Of a DNA stretch of 17,571 bases, positions 1-9,142 are shown in pieces; within the stretch, counting starts at the first letter, position 1; the number at the start of each line of letters is the position of its first letter. This DNA comes from JBGAMH01 sp044222045 (lineage in GTDB: Bacteria > Eisenbacteria > RBG-16-71-46): the NCBI GenBank assembly GCA_044222045.1, contig JBGAOB010000070.1, forward strand, positions 1 to 17,571, given 5' to 3'. A program made the position numbers and the translations under genes. Under the pieces are notes generated by a model. It saw nothing but the letters and a program-made list of their open reading frames with translations, was not told the origin of the DNA and searched no databases.

Positions 1-1751
1 TGTTCGCGGGCGGCGAGGCGCGCCGGCCGCTCGCGGCGCCCGTCACCGACGACGCCACGGCGCCGCCGAGCCGGTTCGCGATCGGCGCCGTGATCGCGTG
101 CGCCGCGTTCGTGGCGATCCCTCCGATCGTGAACGCGTGGGTGCTCGTGCGCTCCGACACGTGGATCCACGCGGCGCTCGTGCGCGAGATCCAGCACCAC
201 GGCGTGCCGCCGCAGGACCCGCGATTCGCCGGGCTGCCGCTGAACTACGTGTGGATCTTCAACCTGTTCATCGCGATGTGCGCGTCGCTGCGCGGGCAGG
301 ACCCGTTCGTGTTCATGGCCCTGTTCAACGTGGCCGGCATGGCGGCGCTGATCGCGCTCGCGTGGCACCTGGCGTGGGCCGCGTGGGGGCGCGAGCACGA
401 CGCGCGCGGCGCCGTGCTGACGCTGGTTCTCGGCCTGAACGCCGGCGCGTGGCTGCTGTGGCCGCTGCGGCTGGTGAAGGCGCTGAAGGGCGAAGTGACG
501 GGCTGGCCCGAGGTGCAGCGCCAGCTCGAGACCACGAAACTGGCGTCCACCGACGTGCTCTACTTCCTGCAGGCGCCGTTCGCGTGGATGGTGAACTTCT
601 GGGACAAGTGGACCATCGGCACCGCGCTCGGTTACGCGTACGTGCTGATGCTCGTCTACTTCTGGGCGTTCGCGCGCTTCCTCGCGGGCGGCGATCCGCG
701 CTGGGTGCTCGCCGGCGGGCTCGCCGCCGCGGGCATGATGCTCGTGCACGGCGTGGTGGGTCTGAGTGTGCTCCCCGTATCGCTGGGCGCGTTCGCGCTC
801 GCGATGCTGCTGCGCCCGCGCGCGCCGTGGCTGCCCGGCGTGCGCCCGCTCGCCGCGTTCGCCGGCGTGACGCTGCTGGCCAGCGCGGCCACCGCGCCGT
901 ACGTGATGGCGATCTCCAGCGGCTGGGACGCCCACCAGTCGGGCCTGCAGCACCACTACCTGCAGCCCGGCTGGCAGATGCCGTGGACGATCCTGACCGC
1001 GCTCGCGCTGCCGGGGCTGCTGCTGCCCACGGGCCTGCGCCGCACGGCCGGCGAGCGCCGGCCGCTCCCGGCGTGGCTCGCGATCTGGGCGCTGGGCATG
1101 CTCGCGTTCTCGCTCGTGGTGCACCTGCCCGAGGGCAACGAGCACAAGTTCGTGTTCCAGCTGCTGGTGCCGCTCGCGGTGCTCGCCGGCCCGGCGTTCG
1201 GCCCGGCACTCGAGCGCTGGCGCTCGCGGCTGGGCGGGGCGGGATACGCGGTGCTGATCGCGGTGCTGTTCGGCGTGCCGCTGGCGCTGTTCCAGTTCGG
1301 CTACGCGGTCGACCCGATGCGGCGGATCGAGCCCGCGCTGAACCCGCGTCCCGGTGAGGACGCGCTCTACCGCTGGATCCGCACCACCGCGCCGGAGGCG
1401 GCCGTGTTCACGGATCACCGTTCGCGCGACCTGGTGATGGTGCGCGGGGAGCGGCGGCTGCTCGCGGGCACCACGTTCGGCCCCGAGCGCGCCGCGTTTC
1501 CGCTCGGCGAACTGCTGCAGCGCCGCCGCCGCATGGCCGATCTCTACGCCGACGACCCCGCGGCGCCGCTGCACGTCGACTCGCTGGCCTCCACGATGCG
1601 GCCGCTCGCGGGCGCCCCGCTGTACGTGCTGTACCGCCCCGAGGACTGGACCGACGGCCGCGCGCCGTGGGCCCGGCTGGACGCCGACTCCGTGCACTTC
1701 CACTCCGCCTACGCCCGCGATGGTTACCGCGTCTACGAGTTCCGCCCGTGA
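1..1751 (+). CDS. Large multi-pass membrane protein, GT-C glycosyltransferase-like, 5' end outside window
   Basis: The frame is open from base 3 (first complete codon) with no start needed inside the window, so the gene begins further left; a GTG at 90 lies within a hydrophobic segment and is unlikely to be the true start. The visible 582 residues are mostly hydrophobic helices, followed by about 200 polar C-terminal residues. The motif SDTWIH (from 153) with downstream PPQDPRFAG and PLNYVW, and LPEGNEHKF (about 1126-1152), are shared with the frameshifted gene at 7510-9527 (SDGWFH, PPEDPYFAG, LPENNQSKF), so the two are paralogues. In that relative the SD motif is at residue 158; here it is only 50 codons in, so roughly 100 N-terminal residues are missing. 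An acidic residue in a first outer loop followed by many helices and a soluble tail resembles GT-C transferases that use polyprenyl-phosphate sugars. That role is inferred; the substrate is unknown. It overlaps the deacetylase gene by 4 bases. Confidence 0.85.
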   Translation, partial: FAGGEARRPLAAPVTDDATAPPSRFAIGAVIACAAFVAIPPIVNAWVLVRSDTWIHAALVREIQHHGVPPQDPRFAGLPLNYVWIFNLFIAMCASLRGQDPFVFMALFNVAGMAALIALAWHLAWAAWGREHDARGAVLTLVLGLNAGAWLLWPLRLVKALKGEVTGWPEVQRQLETTKLASTDVLYFLQAPFAWMVNFWDKWTIGTALGYAYVLMLVYFWAFARFLAGGDPRWVLAGGLAAAGMMLVHGVVGLSVLPVSLGAFALAMLLRPRAPWLPGVRPLAAFAGVTLLASAATAPYVMAISSGWDAHQSGLQHHYLQPGWQMPWTILTALALPGLLLPTGLRRTAGERRPLPAWLAIWALGMLAFSLVVHLPEGNEHKFVFQLLVPLAVLAGPAFGPALERWRSRLGGAGYAVLIAVLFGVPLALFQFGYAVDPMRRIEPALNPRPGEDALYRWIRTTAPEAAVFTDHRSRDLVMVRGERRLLAGTTFGPERAAFPLGELLQRRRRMADLYADDPAAPLHVDSLASTMRPLAGAPLYVLYRPEDWTDGRAPWARLDADSVHFHSAYARDGYRVYEFRP

Positions 1752-2662
1752 GCCCCGACCGCTTCTCGCACGCCGCCGCGTTCTCGTTCGACATCGAGGA
1801 CTGGCACCACTCCGAGCTGAACCCGCTGCCCGAGGAGATCCGCCGCAGCGAGACGATCGTCGAGCAGGGCACCGAGGCGATCCTCGACCTGCTCGCGCGG
1901 CACGGCTGGCGCTCCACGTTCTTCGTGCTCGGCGAGGTGGTGCGCGAGCACCCGGCGCTGATCCGGCGCCTCGTCGCCGAGGGGCACGAGCTGGCCTGCC
2001 ACGGCATGGCGCACCGCCCCGTGTGGCGCGCCACGCCGGAGACGTTCCGCGCCGAACTGCGCGAGTTCCGCGACGTGGTCACCGGCGTGCTCGGCGCGTT
2101 TCCCGTGATCGGTTTCCGCGCCCCCACGTTCAGCATCGACCGCAGCAATCCGTGGGCGCTCGACGTGCTGCGCGAGGAAGGCTACCGCTACGACAGCAGC
2201 GTGTTCCCGATGAAGGTGAAGATGTACGGCACGCCCGGCGCGCCGGTCGGCATCTACCGTCCGTCCGCGCGCGACCTCGCCGTGCACGACCCCGCGGGCA
2301 CGCTCGTGGAGTTCCCGGTGGCGATCGCCGAGTGGGGCGGCATGCGCATGCCGGTGGGCGGCGGCTTCTACCTGCGCGCGCTGCCGATGCCGGTGTTCCG
2401 CGCCGGGCTCGACCGCATTCTGCGCCAGCGCCCGTTCGCGCTGTACCTGCATCCGCGCGAGGTCACGCCGGAGCGCCGCCGCCAGCCGCTCGACCCGGTG
2501 AACGGGTTCATCACTTACGTGAACCTGCACACCGTGCTGCAGAAGATGGAGCACCTGCTCGAGCGCTACCGGTGGACGACCATGCGCGAGATCCTCGAGC
2601 ACGAGGGCTGGCTCGACGCTCCGGCCGTGACGCCTTCCGGCGCGGCGGCGCCTCCCCGCTAG
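1748..2662 (+). CDS. Polysaccharide deacetylase (NodB fold with DUF3473-like C-terminus)
   Basis: The 304-residue product is a carbohydrate esterase family 4-like N-deacetylase, expected to remove acetyl groups from N-acetylated sugars using a metal ion. Visible motifs: acidic motif FSFDIEDWHH (D15, E17, D18), STFFVLG (about 57-63), metal-binding HGMAH (H85, H89), GFRAPTFS (122-129), YDSSVFP (about 138-144), PVGGGFY (about 182-188) and the catalytic-histidine strand LYLHPRE (H215). The tail with YVNLH and RYRWTTMRE resembles DUF3473, the C-terminal part of deacetylases found in exosortase-A/PEP-CTERM exopolysaccharide loci. There is no signal peptide: motif 1 starts by residue 12, so the enzyme is probably cytoplasmic and would act on a lipid-linked or soluble intermediate. 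The GTG start at 1748 was chosen because it overlaps the upstream stop (GTGA); no strong ribosome site is visible. Its TAG stop lies in a CTAG shared with the convergent neighbour. Family call is firm; substrate unknown. Confidence 0.93.
   Translation: MSPDRFSHAAAFSFDIEDWHHSELNPLPEEIRRSETIVEQGTEAILDLLARHGWRSTFFVLGEVVREHPALIRRLVAEGHELACHGMAHRPVWRATPETFRAELREFRDVVTGVLGAFPVIGFRAPTFSIDRSNPWALDVLREEGYRYDSSVFPMKVKMYGTPGAPVGIYRPSARDLAVHDPAGTLVEFPVAIAEWGGMRMPVGGGFYLRALPMPVFRAGLDRILRQRPFALYLHPREVTPERRRQPLDPVNGFITYVNLHTVLQKMEHLLERYRWTTMREILEHEGWLDAPAVTPSGAAAPPR
2659..2662. other. Convergent stop codons sharing CTAG
   Basis: The deacetylase TAG (2660-2662, plus strand) and the GT4 TAG (complement of 2659-2661) overlap within one CTAG palindrome. 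There is no intergenic space and no terminator hairpin with a T-run at this junction. Confidence 0.9.
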
Positions 2663-3798
2663 CGCCTCCGCCGCTTCGCGATCGCGCGGTCGAACGCCTC
2701 GGCCATCTGGTCGTGGATCGCGCCCGAACCGTGCGTCGTCTCGGCGTAGCGGCGCGCGCGCGCACCGGCCTCGCGCCGCAGCGCGGGATCGGCCAGGAAG
2801 CGTTTCACCTCGGCGGCCCAGGCCTCGTACGTGTCGCGCTTCGCGCCGATCCGTTCGCGCTCGATGATGCCGTCGGGGTCGAAGCACGTCACCGTGGGCA
2901 CCCCGTACGACCACGCCTCCAGGAACGTGTTCGGGAAGCCCTCGGCCGGCGACGTGTGCGTGAACACGGCCGTGCGCGCGAACAACTCGCCGATGCGCTC
3001 GTGCGGCAGCGTGCCGTTCACCTCGAGGTTCGGGCACTCCCGCGCCACGGCGAGCGCCGACTGGTACTCCTCGTCGGTCAGCGGAGGCACCGGGATCACG
3101 CCCACCATGACGCAGCGCGCCTGCGGGTTCTCGCGCGCGAACCGCGCGAACCACGACGGGCGCTTGCTCGGCTTGTACGTGGCGAGCCACGCCACCGTGT
3201 CGTGCGCCCCGGGATCCGTGAGCGTGGCCGGGATGTCCACCGGGTTCATCACCACCGTGCTGTCCACGCCGAACTGCTCGCGGAGCACGCCGCGCTGCGC
3301 TTCCGTCTGCGACACCACGACGTCGGCACCCTTCAGCGCGCGCACGTACCACCAGCGGTCGCGCGGGTTGCGCAGGTCGGGCAGCGCGCGCAGCACGTCG
3401 TGATCGTGCGCCACGAGGAACAGGTACGCGGCGCCCAGGCTGCGCGCGGCGTCGTAAGCGATGCCCGCGTACAGGTCGGCGCCCTGGAACATGGTCACGT
3501 CGGCGTTCGCGCGCCGCAACGCCGCGAGCGTGGACGTGAGCCGCGGGTGGAAGAAGCGCATCACCGGCAGCCCGTCGCTCATCCGGTAGGTCTTCAGCAG
3601 TCGCACGCCCTCCCACACGAGGCCGTCCTCCTGCCCGAAGTCGCACGTCACCACCGTCACGTCGAACCCGCGTCGCGCGAGTCCCTTCGCCAGCAGCGCC
3701 TGCTGCACCTCGGCGCCGCCGGCGAACGGCACCTTGCCGCCCGAGACGACCGGGTACAGGAACGGCGCCAGCAGGCAGATGCGTCCGCGTGTGCTCAC
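2659..3798 (-). CDS. Glycosyltransferase family 4 (GT-B fold)
   Basis: The 379-residue product looks like a retaining GT-B transferase that adds a sugar from an activated donor at the cytoplasmic face. The N-terminal domain has the glycine-rich segment GGKVPFAGGAEVQ (20-32) followed by the first Rossmann strand FDVTVVTCDFG. The C-terminal domain has TYKPSKRP (207-214), where a basic pair for donor phosphate binding is expected, and the EX7E motif with E286 and E294 in AEGFPNTFLEAW. No membrane helix or signal peptide is seen; the C-terminus AKRRRR is basic and could touch the membrane. The GTG start at 3798 gives a 4-base GTGA overlap with the upstream gene and is preceded by a run of G and A resembling a ribosome site. 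The open frame continues upstream, but only as a shadow of the next gene. It is the last gene of the minus-strand operon. Donor and acceptor cannot be told from sequence. Confidence 0.92.
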   Translation of the reverse strand: MSTRGRICLLAPFLYPVVSGGKVPFAGGAEVQQALLAKGLARRGFDVTVVTCDFGQEDGLVWEGVRLLKTYRMSDGLPVMRFFHPRLTSTLAALRRANADVTMFQGADLYAGIAYDAARSLGAAYLFLVAHDHDVLRALPDLRNPRDRWWYVRALKGADVVVSQTEAQRGVLREQFGVDSTVVMNPVDIPATLTDPGAHDTVAWLATYKPSKRPSWFARFARENPQARCVMVGVIPVPPLTDEEYQSALAVARECPNLEVNGTLPHERIGELFARTAVFTHTSPAEGFPNTFLEAWSYGVPTVTCFDPDGIIERERIGAKRDTYEAWAAEVKRFLADPALRREAGARARRYAETTHGSGAIHDQMAEAFDRAIAKRRRR

Positions 3799-4955
3799 GG
3801 CTTCCCCCCCGCCAGTCGAACGAACAGGTCCTCGTAGGCGCGCACCATGGCACCGCGCTCGAAGCGGCGCTCGGCACGCGCGCGCGCCGCCGCCCCCATG
3901 CGCGCGCGCAGCGCCGGGTCGCCGAGCAGCCGGCCGAGCCGCTCGGCCATCGCGGCCGGGTCGCCCACCGGCACGAGCCAGCCCGTCTCGCCCTCGGCGA
4001 TCACGTCGCGCACCGATCCCACGTCGGTGGACACGGCCGGCACGCCGCACGCGTGCGCCTCGAGCAGCGTCACCGGCAGCGTCTCCACGATGGGGTGCGA
4101 GCTGAGCACCGCCACGTCGGCCGCGCGCCACAGCGCCGGAATGTCGCGGCGCATGCCGAGCATGCGCACGACGTCACCCATGCCGTGCGCGGCGATCGCG
4201 GCTTCGATCGGGCCGCGGTCCACGCCGTCGCCCACCACGAGGAAGCGCGCCGCGGGCAGCGCGGCGTGCACGCGCGCGGCGGCCTCCACGAACAGCGCCA
4301 CGTTCTTCTCGGGCCGCAGCGCCGCCACGAGCATCGCGATCGGCGCGTCCACCGGCAGGCCCAGCTCGCGGCGCACCGCGGCGCGGTCGGCCGGCGGCGC
4401 GAACACCTCGAGGTCGACGCCGGAAACGATCACCTCGAAGCGCTCCGGCGCGAGGTGCAGGTTCCGGCACAACCAGTCGCGGTGCGAGTCGGCGAGCGCG
4501 ATGAACCGGTCCGCCACCGGCAGCGTGGCGCGGTTCGCGAGGAAGTGCTGTAGCGGGTCGCCGAGCTTGCCCGTGGAGTGGAACCCGAGCGCGATCGGCG
4601 GATGCGCGGCACGGCGGCGCTCGAGCCCGGCCCAGAACATGGGCAGCGCGCTGTCGTAGAGGTGGATCACGTCCACGCGCTCGGCCGCCATCACCTCGCG
4701 CAGGCGTGCACCGATGCGCAGGTCGAGCTTCGAGGTGGCGAGCCGGCTGATCACGCGGTGCCCCGCAGCCGACAGCTCCTCGCCGATCGGGCCGGGTTCG
4801 TACAGGTTCACGAGCACCGGGTCGACGCGCGCCGGGTCCATGCGCGTGACGAGGCTCTGCACGAGCCGCTCCACGCCGCCGAACACGAGCGACGCCTGCA
4901 GGAACGCCAGCCGCACGGGGCGCCCCTCGGGCGGCATGGGCCGCGCCGCGCTCAT
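3795..4955 (-). CDS. Glycosyltransferase family 4 / group 1 (GT-B fold)
   Basis: The 386-residue product has the usual GT4 layout. An N-terminal acceptor domain carries the glycine loop SLVFGGVERLV (about 22-32); a linker includes SGVD (178-181); the C-terminal domain has LRPEKN (213-218) and VVGDGVDRG (about 250-258); and the EX7E donor-site motif has E291 and E299 in VETLPVTLLEAHACGVP. The closing EGETGWLVPVGD is also typical. It should be a soluble or peripheral membrane enzyme transferring a sugar from a nucleotide donor. The ATG at 4955 follows GGGGGAG with a 4-base gap and overlaps the preceding stop as ATGA. It differs clearly from the neighbouring GT4, with a canonical RPEKN where that one has KPSKRP, so the two probably form different linkages. 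The specific sugar is not predictable. Confidence 0.94.
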   Translation of the reverse strand: MSAARPMPPEGRPVRLAFLQASLVFGGVERLVQSLVTRMDPARVDPVLVNLYEPGPIGEELSAAGHRVISRLATSKLDLRIGARLREVMAAERVDVIHLYDSALPMFWAGLERRRAAHPPIALGFHSTGKLGDPLQHFLANRATLPVADRFIALADSHRDWLCRNLHLAPERFEVIVSGVDLEVFAPPADRAAVRRELGLPVDAPIAMLVAALRPEKNVALFVEAAARVHAALPAARFLVVGDGVDRGPIEAAIAAHGMGDVVRMLGMRRDIPALWRAADVAVLSSHPIVETLPVTLLEAHACGVPAVSTDVGSVRDVIAEGETGWLVPVGDPAAMAERLGRLLGDPALRARMGAAARARAERRFERGAMVRAYEDLFVRLAGGKP

Positions 4956-7513
4956 CGCGCTCCCCCGCGCGGGCGCACGCGCAGCGAATCCACGGCGATG
5001 CCCGAGTAGTAGTCGCGGTCCACGAAGTAGTCCTCGAACCGGTAGTTCGGATAGTGCGGTTCGCGGCGCAGGCTCACCTGCACGACGTACTCTCCCGCCG
5101 CCACGTCGCCCGGCACGACCACGTCGGCCGTGTCGCGCACGACGGTGCCCGGGCGCCACAGGTCCACGCCGTACGCGCCGTCCACGGGGATGTGGTCCAT
5201 GCGGAACCGGTAGCGCTCGCGGTTCACGCGCTCCAGCAGCTTCCGCCACGGCTTCGCGAGCACGGGCGGCGGCGTCCATCCCCCGGGTATCGCTCGGTCG
5301 AACCGGAGCGACACCAGGTACGCGCCGGCTGGTGCGCGCCCGACGGCCCGCCAGTCGATGACCGCGTGCACCGTGTCGCCCGGCGACGCCTCGCGAGCGC
5401 GCAGCCGGAACGACGCCAGGCGCGGCAGCCCGGCGCCCACGCTGCGGCCTTCGGGCTCGCCCGGGAGCGCGGCGCGCACGAACGGACGCGGCGCCGGGGG
5501 CATCGAGAGCGTGTCGAGCGCGTGCGGGCGGATCGCGTACACGACGAAGTCGCCGCGATCGAGCACGGACGGAAACGCCTCCGGCGCCGCGTCGAGGCGC
5601 CCGCGTGCGGCGCGGAACCACGCCGGGTCGGGCGCCCAGTAGTCGAGCCGCGGGATCTCGGCGAAGCGCCCGTTCAGCACCACGTGCGTGACACCCCAGC
5701 GGCGCACCACCTCGCGCGTGCGCTCCCAGCTCGCGTACGGGTCCAGCGCGTCGCGCGCGTCGAGGATGCGGTCCAGCGCCAGCGAGTCGTTCGGCGAACT
5801 GTGCTGGTCCACCAGCGTCTGCACCCAGTGCCGCGTCATCATGGGCACCGAGTACGACGTCGCCGGGTCGGACAGGACCACGCTGCCCGCGGGCAGGTGC
5901 GCGTCCATCCACTTCAGTTCGCCCCCCCAGCGCAGCACCGAGGTGGCCTGCTCCTGCTCCGCGATCCAGCCGGGATGGCCGAGCACGTACGCCGCGTCGA
6001 GCACCGCGTGGCGCAGCAGCAGCGCGACGCCGGCGAGGCCGAGCAACGACGCGAACCGGGCGCGCCATGCGCCGCGCGCCGCTCCGGCGGCCAGCCGCGT
6101 CGCCGCGAACGCCACCGCACCCGACACCGGCAGGATCCACACGAACCGCATGAGCAGGTAGCCGAGTTTCGGCTGCAGCGCGCCGGCCACCGGCGGAACG
6201 AACAGCAGCGCGAACACCGCGACGGTGGTGGTGAGCAGGTAGAGCACGGCCGGGTTCTTCGCTGACCGCGCCCACGCCCACCACGACAGCGGGATCAGCA
6301 GCCACGCCTGCCCCATCCAGTCCCACAGCACGCCGGGCGAGATCACGAACCCCGAACCCGGCAGCAGCATGAGTCCCTGCGGCTCCAGGTGGATGATGTT
6401 GCTGGGCGCGTACGACGACCGTGCGCGCCAGAGCAGGTACGGCAGGCAGGCCACGCCGAGCGCGAGCGCCGTGACGGCGAGCCGTCGCGCGCGCGGGCCG
6501 AACCCGCGGTCCACCACGAGCAGGCCCGCCCCGAGTGCGCCGAACACGAGGCCGAACTGGATCGCGCCGAACACGTGCGCACAGACGGTGCCCAGCGCGA
6601 GCCCCACCGCGCCCAGCCGCGAGCGCCGCGCCCCGTCGCCGCCCCGTCCGGCCCACGCGAGGTCGGACAGCACCGCGGCGGCGGTGGCGAGCGCGAGCTG
6701 GTCGGCGAGCTTGGTGGCGAACACCGCCTCGCGAAACGCCGGCGCGCCCATCGAGCTGCCGTACGTCACGAGCAGCGCCCACGCGCCGACGGCCGCGGCC
6801 GCCGAGCCGCCGAGCAGGAACGCGAACGCGGCCGCGTTCAGCACGAACAGCGGCGCGAGCAGCGCCGACAGCAACCGCCAGGCGTCGTACGGATCGGCGC
6901 CCGCGAGCTTCGCGATCAGCGCCACGCACGGGTGCCACAGGCCCTTGCGCGGATCGGCGCCGTGCGCACCCGCGTCGCGGAAGAACGCGTCCACGGGGAA
7001 CGCGTCGCCGCTCGCGAGCATGCGCCGGATCGTGCCGATGTGATCGGGCGAGTCGGTGTAGTACGACACCGGCGTGCCGAGCCGGCCCACGTGCACGGCC
7101 GCGGCCAGCGCCGCGGCGGCGATCACGAGCACGGCGAACCCGTGCAGCGACGGCGCATCGTCGCGCGACGGTTCGCGTCCGAATCGCCACGCGGCCACCC
7201 ACGCGAGGGCCGCCGGCAGCGCGCTCCACGTGGCGAGCACGGTGAACGGCACGTGCAGCAGTCGCGTCGCGAGCACCTGCACCGACAGCGCGAGCACGCC
7301 GAAGCCGAGCGCCCAGCCGGACGACAGCGCGGCGCCGCCCGGCGGCAGCGCGCCCGTGGCCGCGAGCCAGCCGTGGCCCGGCAGCAGCACCAGCACGAGG
7401 AACGCGAGCGCCAGCCGCACGCCCGGCGGCGAGCCCGCGAGGCCGCCCGACAGCAGCAACGCGTGCAGCGCCAGCCCGAGTGCCGCGAAACCGAACGCGC
7501 GCAGGCCGTTCAT
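4952..7513 (-). CDS. Large multi-pass membrane protein with C-terminal beta-sandwich-like domain, GT-C-like
   Basis: The 853-residue product has about a dozen hydrophobic helices between residues 5 and 510. A loop after the early helices contains YYTDSPDHIGTIRRML (151-166), followed by FPVDAFF and LWHP; this occupies the place of the SD..(W)xH motif of the paralogues at 1-1751 and 7510-9527 and may hold the catalytic acidic residues. Residues 520-665 are soluble and include LPAGSVVLSDPATSY. Residues about 695-850 look like a beta-rich domain: SPGDTVHAVIDWRA, then DLWRPGTVVRDTADVVVP and AGEYVVQVSLRR. That pattern resembles the beta-sandwich often appended to PMT/GT39-like proteins. Predicted role: membrane glycosyltransferase or related enzyme using lipid-linked sugars at the outer face (inference). 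The ATG at 7513 is preceded by GGGAGGGAG and overlaps the upstream stop by 4 bases; the 3' end overlaps the GT4 start in the same way. Confidence 0.88.
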   Translation of the reverse strand: MNGLRAFGFAALGLALHALLLSGGLAGSPPGVRLALAFLVLVLLPGHGWLAATGALPPGGAALSSGWALGFGVLALSVQVLATRLLHVPFTVLATWSALPAALAWVAAWRFGREPSRDDAPSLHGFAVLVIAAAALAAAVHVGRLGTPVSYYTDSPDHIGTIRRMLASGDAFPVDAFFRDAGAHGADPRKGLWHPCVALIAKLAGADPYDAWRLLSALLAPLFVLNAAAFAFLLGGSAAAAVGAWALLVTYGSSMGAPAFREAVFATKLADQLALATAAAVLSDLAWAGRGGDGARRSRLGAVGLALGTVCAHVFGAIQFGLVFGALGAGLLVVDRGFGPRARRLAVTALALGVACLPYLLWRARSSYAPSNIIHLEPQGLMLLPGSGFVISPGVLWDWMGQAWLLIPLSWWAWARSAKNPAVLYLLTTTVAVFALLFVPPVAGALQPKLGYLLMRFVWILPVSGAVAFAATRLAAGAARGAWRARFASLLGLAGVALLLRHAVLDAAYVLGHPGWIAEQEQATSVLRWGGELKWMDAHLPAGSVVLSDPATSYSVPMMTRHWVQTLVDQHSSPNDSLALDRILDARDALDPYASWERTREVVRRWGVTHVVLNGRFAEIPRLDYWAPDPAWFRAARGRLDAAPEAFPSVLDRGDFVVYAIRPHALDTLSMPPAPRPFVRAALPGEPEGRSVGAGLPRLASFRLRAREASPGDTVHAVIDWRAVGRAPAGAYLVSLRFDRAIPGGWTPPPVLAKPWRKLLERVNRERYRFRMDHIPVDGAYGVDLWRPGTVVRDTADVVVPGDVAAGEYVVQVSLRREPHYPNYRFEDYFVDRDYYSGIAVDSLRVRPRGGAR

Positions 7514-8178
7514 CGCGCTCCCTCCCAGCGATAGAGCGCCACCGACGCCGTGCGGTGCAGCGCGCGGAAGCCGGGCGCGTGCGGCAGCACGTTCCACCCC
7601 GAGCGCGGCTCGCCCGCGTCCGCCGCGCGCGCCACCACGATCACCTCGCGCCCGAGCGCCGCGATGCGCGCCGCCTGGTCGGCGCGCGGCTCGGCGCCGT
7701 GCGCGAGCGCGGTCGCGGCCAGCCGCCGCCACTGCAGCTCGTTCCGGTCGCCGCCCCAGTCGCGTTCGCCGCGCGGGCCGCCCCACAGCACACTGCGCCC
7801 GCCGAGCGCGATGATGTCGGCCGCGCCGGCCAGGTCCACCAGCATCGCGTCGGCCGGCGTGTGCGCCCGCATCCACGCCATGGCCTCGAGGCCGGCGGCG
7901 TCGGGTTGCTTCCACGAACCGCGGCTCTGGCCGCGCTCCATCGCGAAGCCCGCGAGCGCGAGCGCCACGGTGGGCAGCGCGAGCACCGCGCCCGCCGCGG
8001 CCAGCGCCACGCGCACCGGTGCGCGCGCGCGCCCCCACACGAACTGCCAGCCGAGCGCCGCCGGCGCCGCCAGCACGAGCGCGAGCAGGTTCACGAACTT
8101 GCTCTGGTTGTTCTCGGGCAGCCGCACGAGCACGGCGAGCAGCACGAGCGGCGTCGCCGCGGCGAGCACGGCGAGCGC

Positions 8179-8193
8179 GCCTCGCCGCGGCGC
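8179..8193 (-). other. Frameshift site at a CG-only palindrome
   Basis: Codons of the upstream frame read CGC CGC GGC GA, then the downstream frame resumes with GGC GCG CTC GCC; one base is missing. The break sits beside the perfect palindrome CGCCGCGGCG at 8183-8192. There is no slippery heptamer and no downstream stop arrangement suggesting programmed frameshifting. Confidence 0.75.
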
Positions 8194-9142
8194 GCCGCGT
8201 GGGCGGCGAGCCACGCCCCGCCCGCCGGCAGCACGAGCGCGGTGCACCAGAGCAGGCTCTGCAGCGACGCGCGGCCCGGCTGCACCACGAGCTGCCCGTG
8301 CTTGCCGGCCGTGATCGACTGCAGGTACGGCGCGAGCAGCAGCACCGCCGCGAGCATCGCGAGCCCCGCCGACACGAGCGCCGCGCGCGCGTCGCGCGAG
8401 CGGAACGCGCGGACGGCGAGCACCGCGGTCACCGCGGCGGCCATGAGCAGCGCCGCGTCCCCCACCACCGCGTGCAGGAACAACGCCGAGGCGAGCACGG
8501 CGAACAGCCGCACGGGGGCCGCCGCTCGGCGCTCCGCGCACTCGCCGAGCAGCGCCACCGTGTACGCGAACAACGCGAGCCCCATCGAGAACGGCGTGGG
8601 CACGAGGTACTTGTCGCCGAAGAACGCGAGCGAGCCGTGCAGCAGACCCTGCGCGAGCGTGGACAGCACGGGATCGATGCCGTAGCCGAGCGTGGTCACG
8701 ATCTCGCCGAACCCCTGCTCGGTGCCGATCACCGCACGCCCCACGATCCACACCCACGCGCCCGGCGCGTACCCCGCCACGGTGAGCAGGGAGGCCAGCA
8801 CCACCGCGCGCCCGCCGCCACCGAGCACGCGCACGAGCGTGGCCACGCCCAGCAGCACCGCCGCCGCGGCGGCCACGTTGAACGCCACGAGCGGCGCCCA
8901 CACGGGCACCGCCGGCTGCACCGCGAGCCACAGTGCGGCCCACGCGTGCTCGCCCCAGAAGTAGAGCAGCGGAACGCCCGCGAAGTACGGATCCTCGGGC
9001 GGCAGCCCGCGCTGCGCCACCTGCAGCGTGACGCCGGCGTGGAACCAGCCGTCGGAGCGCGGCGCGAGCCACGGGTTGCCCGCGAGCAGCGCCGCCACGA
9101 TCGCGGCCCACGCGGCGGCACACACGAACGCGGCGGTCGACG

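Noticed and set aside
90..1751. Treating GTG at 90 as the real start of the first gene
   Set aside because: The frame is open to the window edge, and comparison with the paralogue predicts about 100 more N-terminal residues.
1720..3877. Very long open frames on both strands across the deacetylase and GT4 genes
   Set aside because: Their translations are Arg/Ala/His/Gly-rich with no motifs, while the overlapping frames carry complete deacetylase and GT4 motif sets. They are high-GC antisense or out-of-frame shadows.
8019..8040. Alternating CG run as a Z-DNA or repeat element
   Set aside because: It is short, lies in coding sequence, and is explained by CGC/GCG codons; similar runs occur throughout.
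8091..8200. Programmed ribosomal frameshifting at the break in the membrane-protein gene
   Set aside because: No slippery heptamer, no ribosome-like stimulator and no nearby zero-frame stop; the zero frame runs on for about 30 nonsense codons before stopping.
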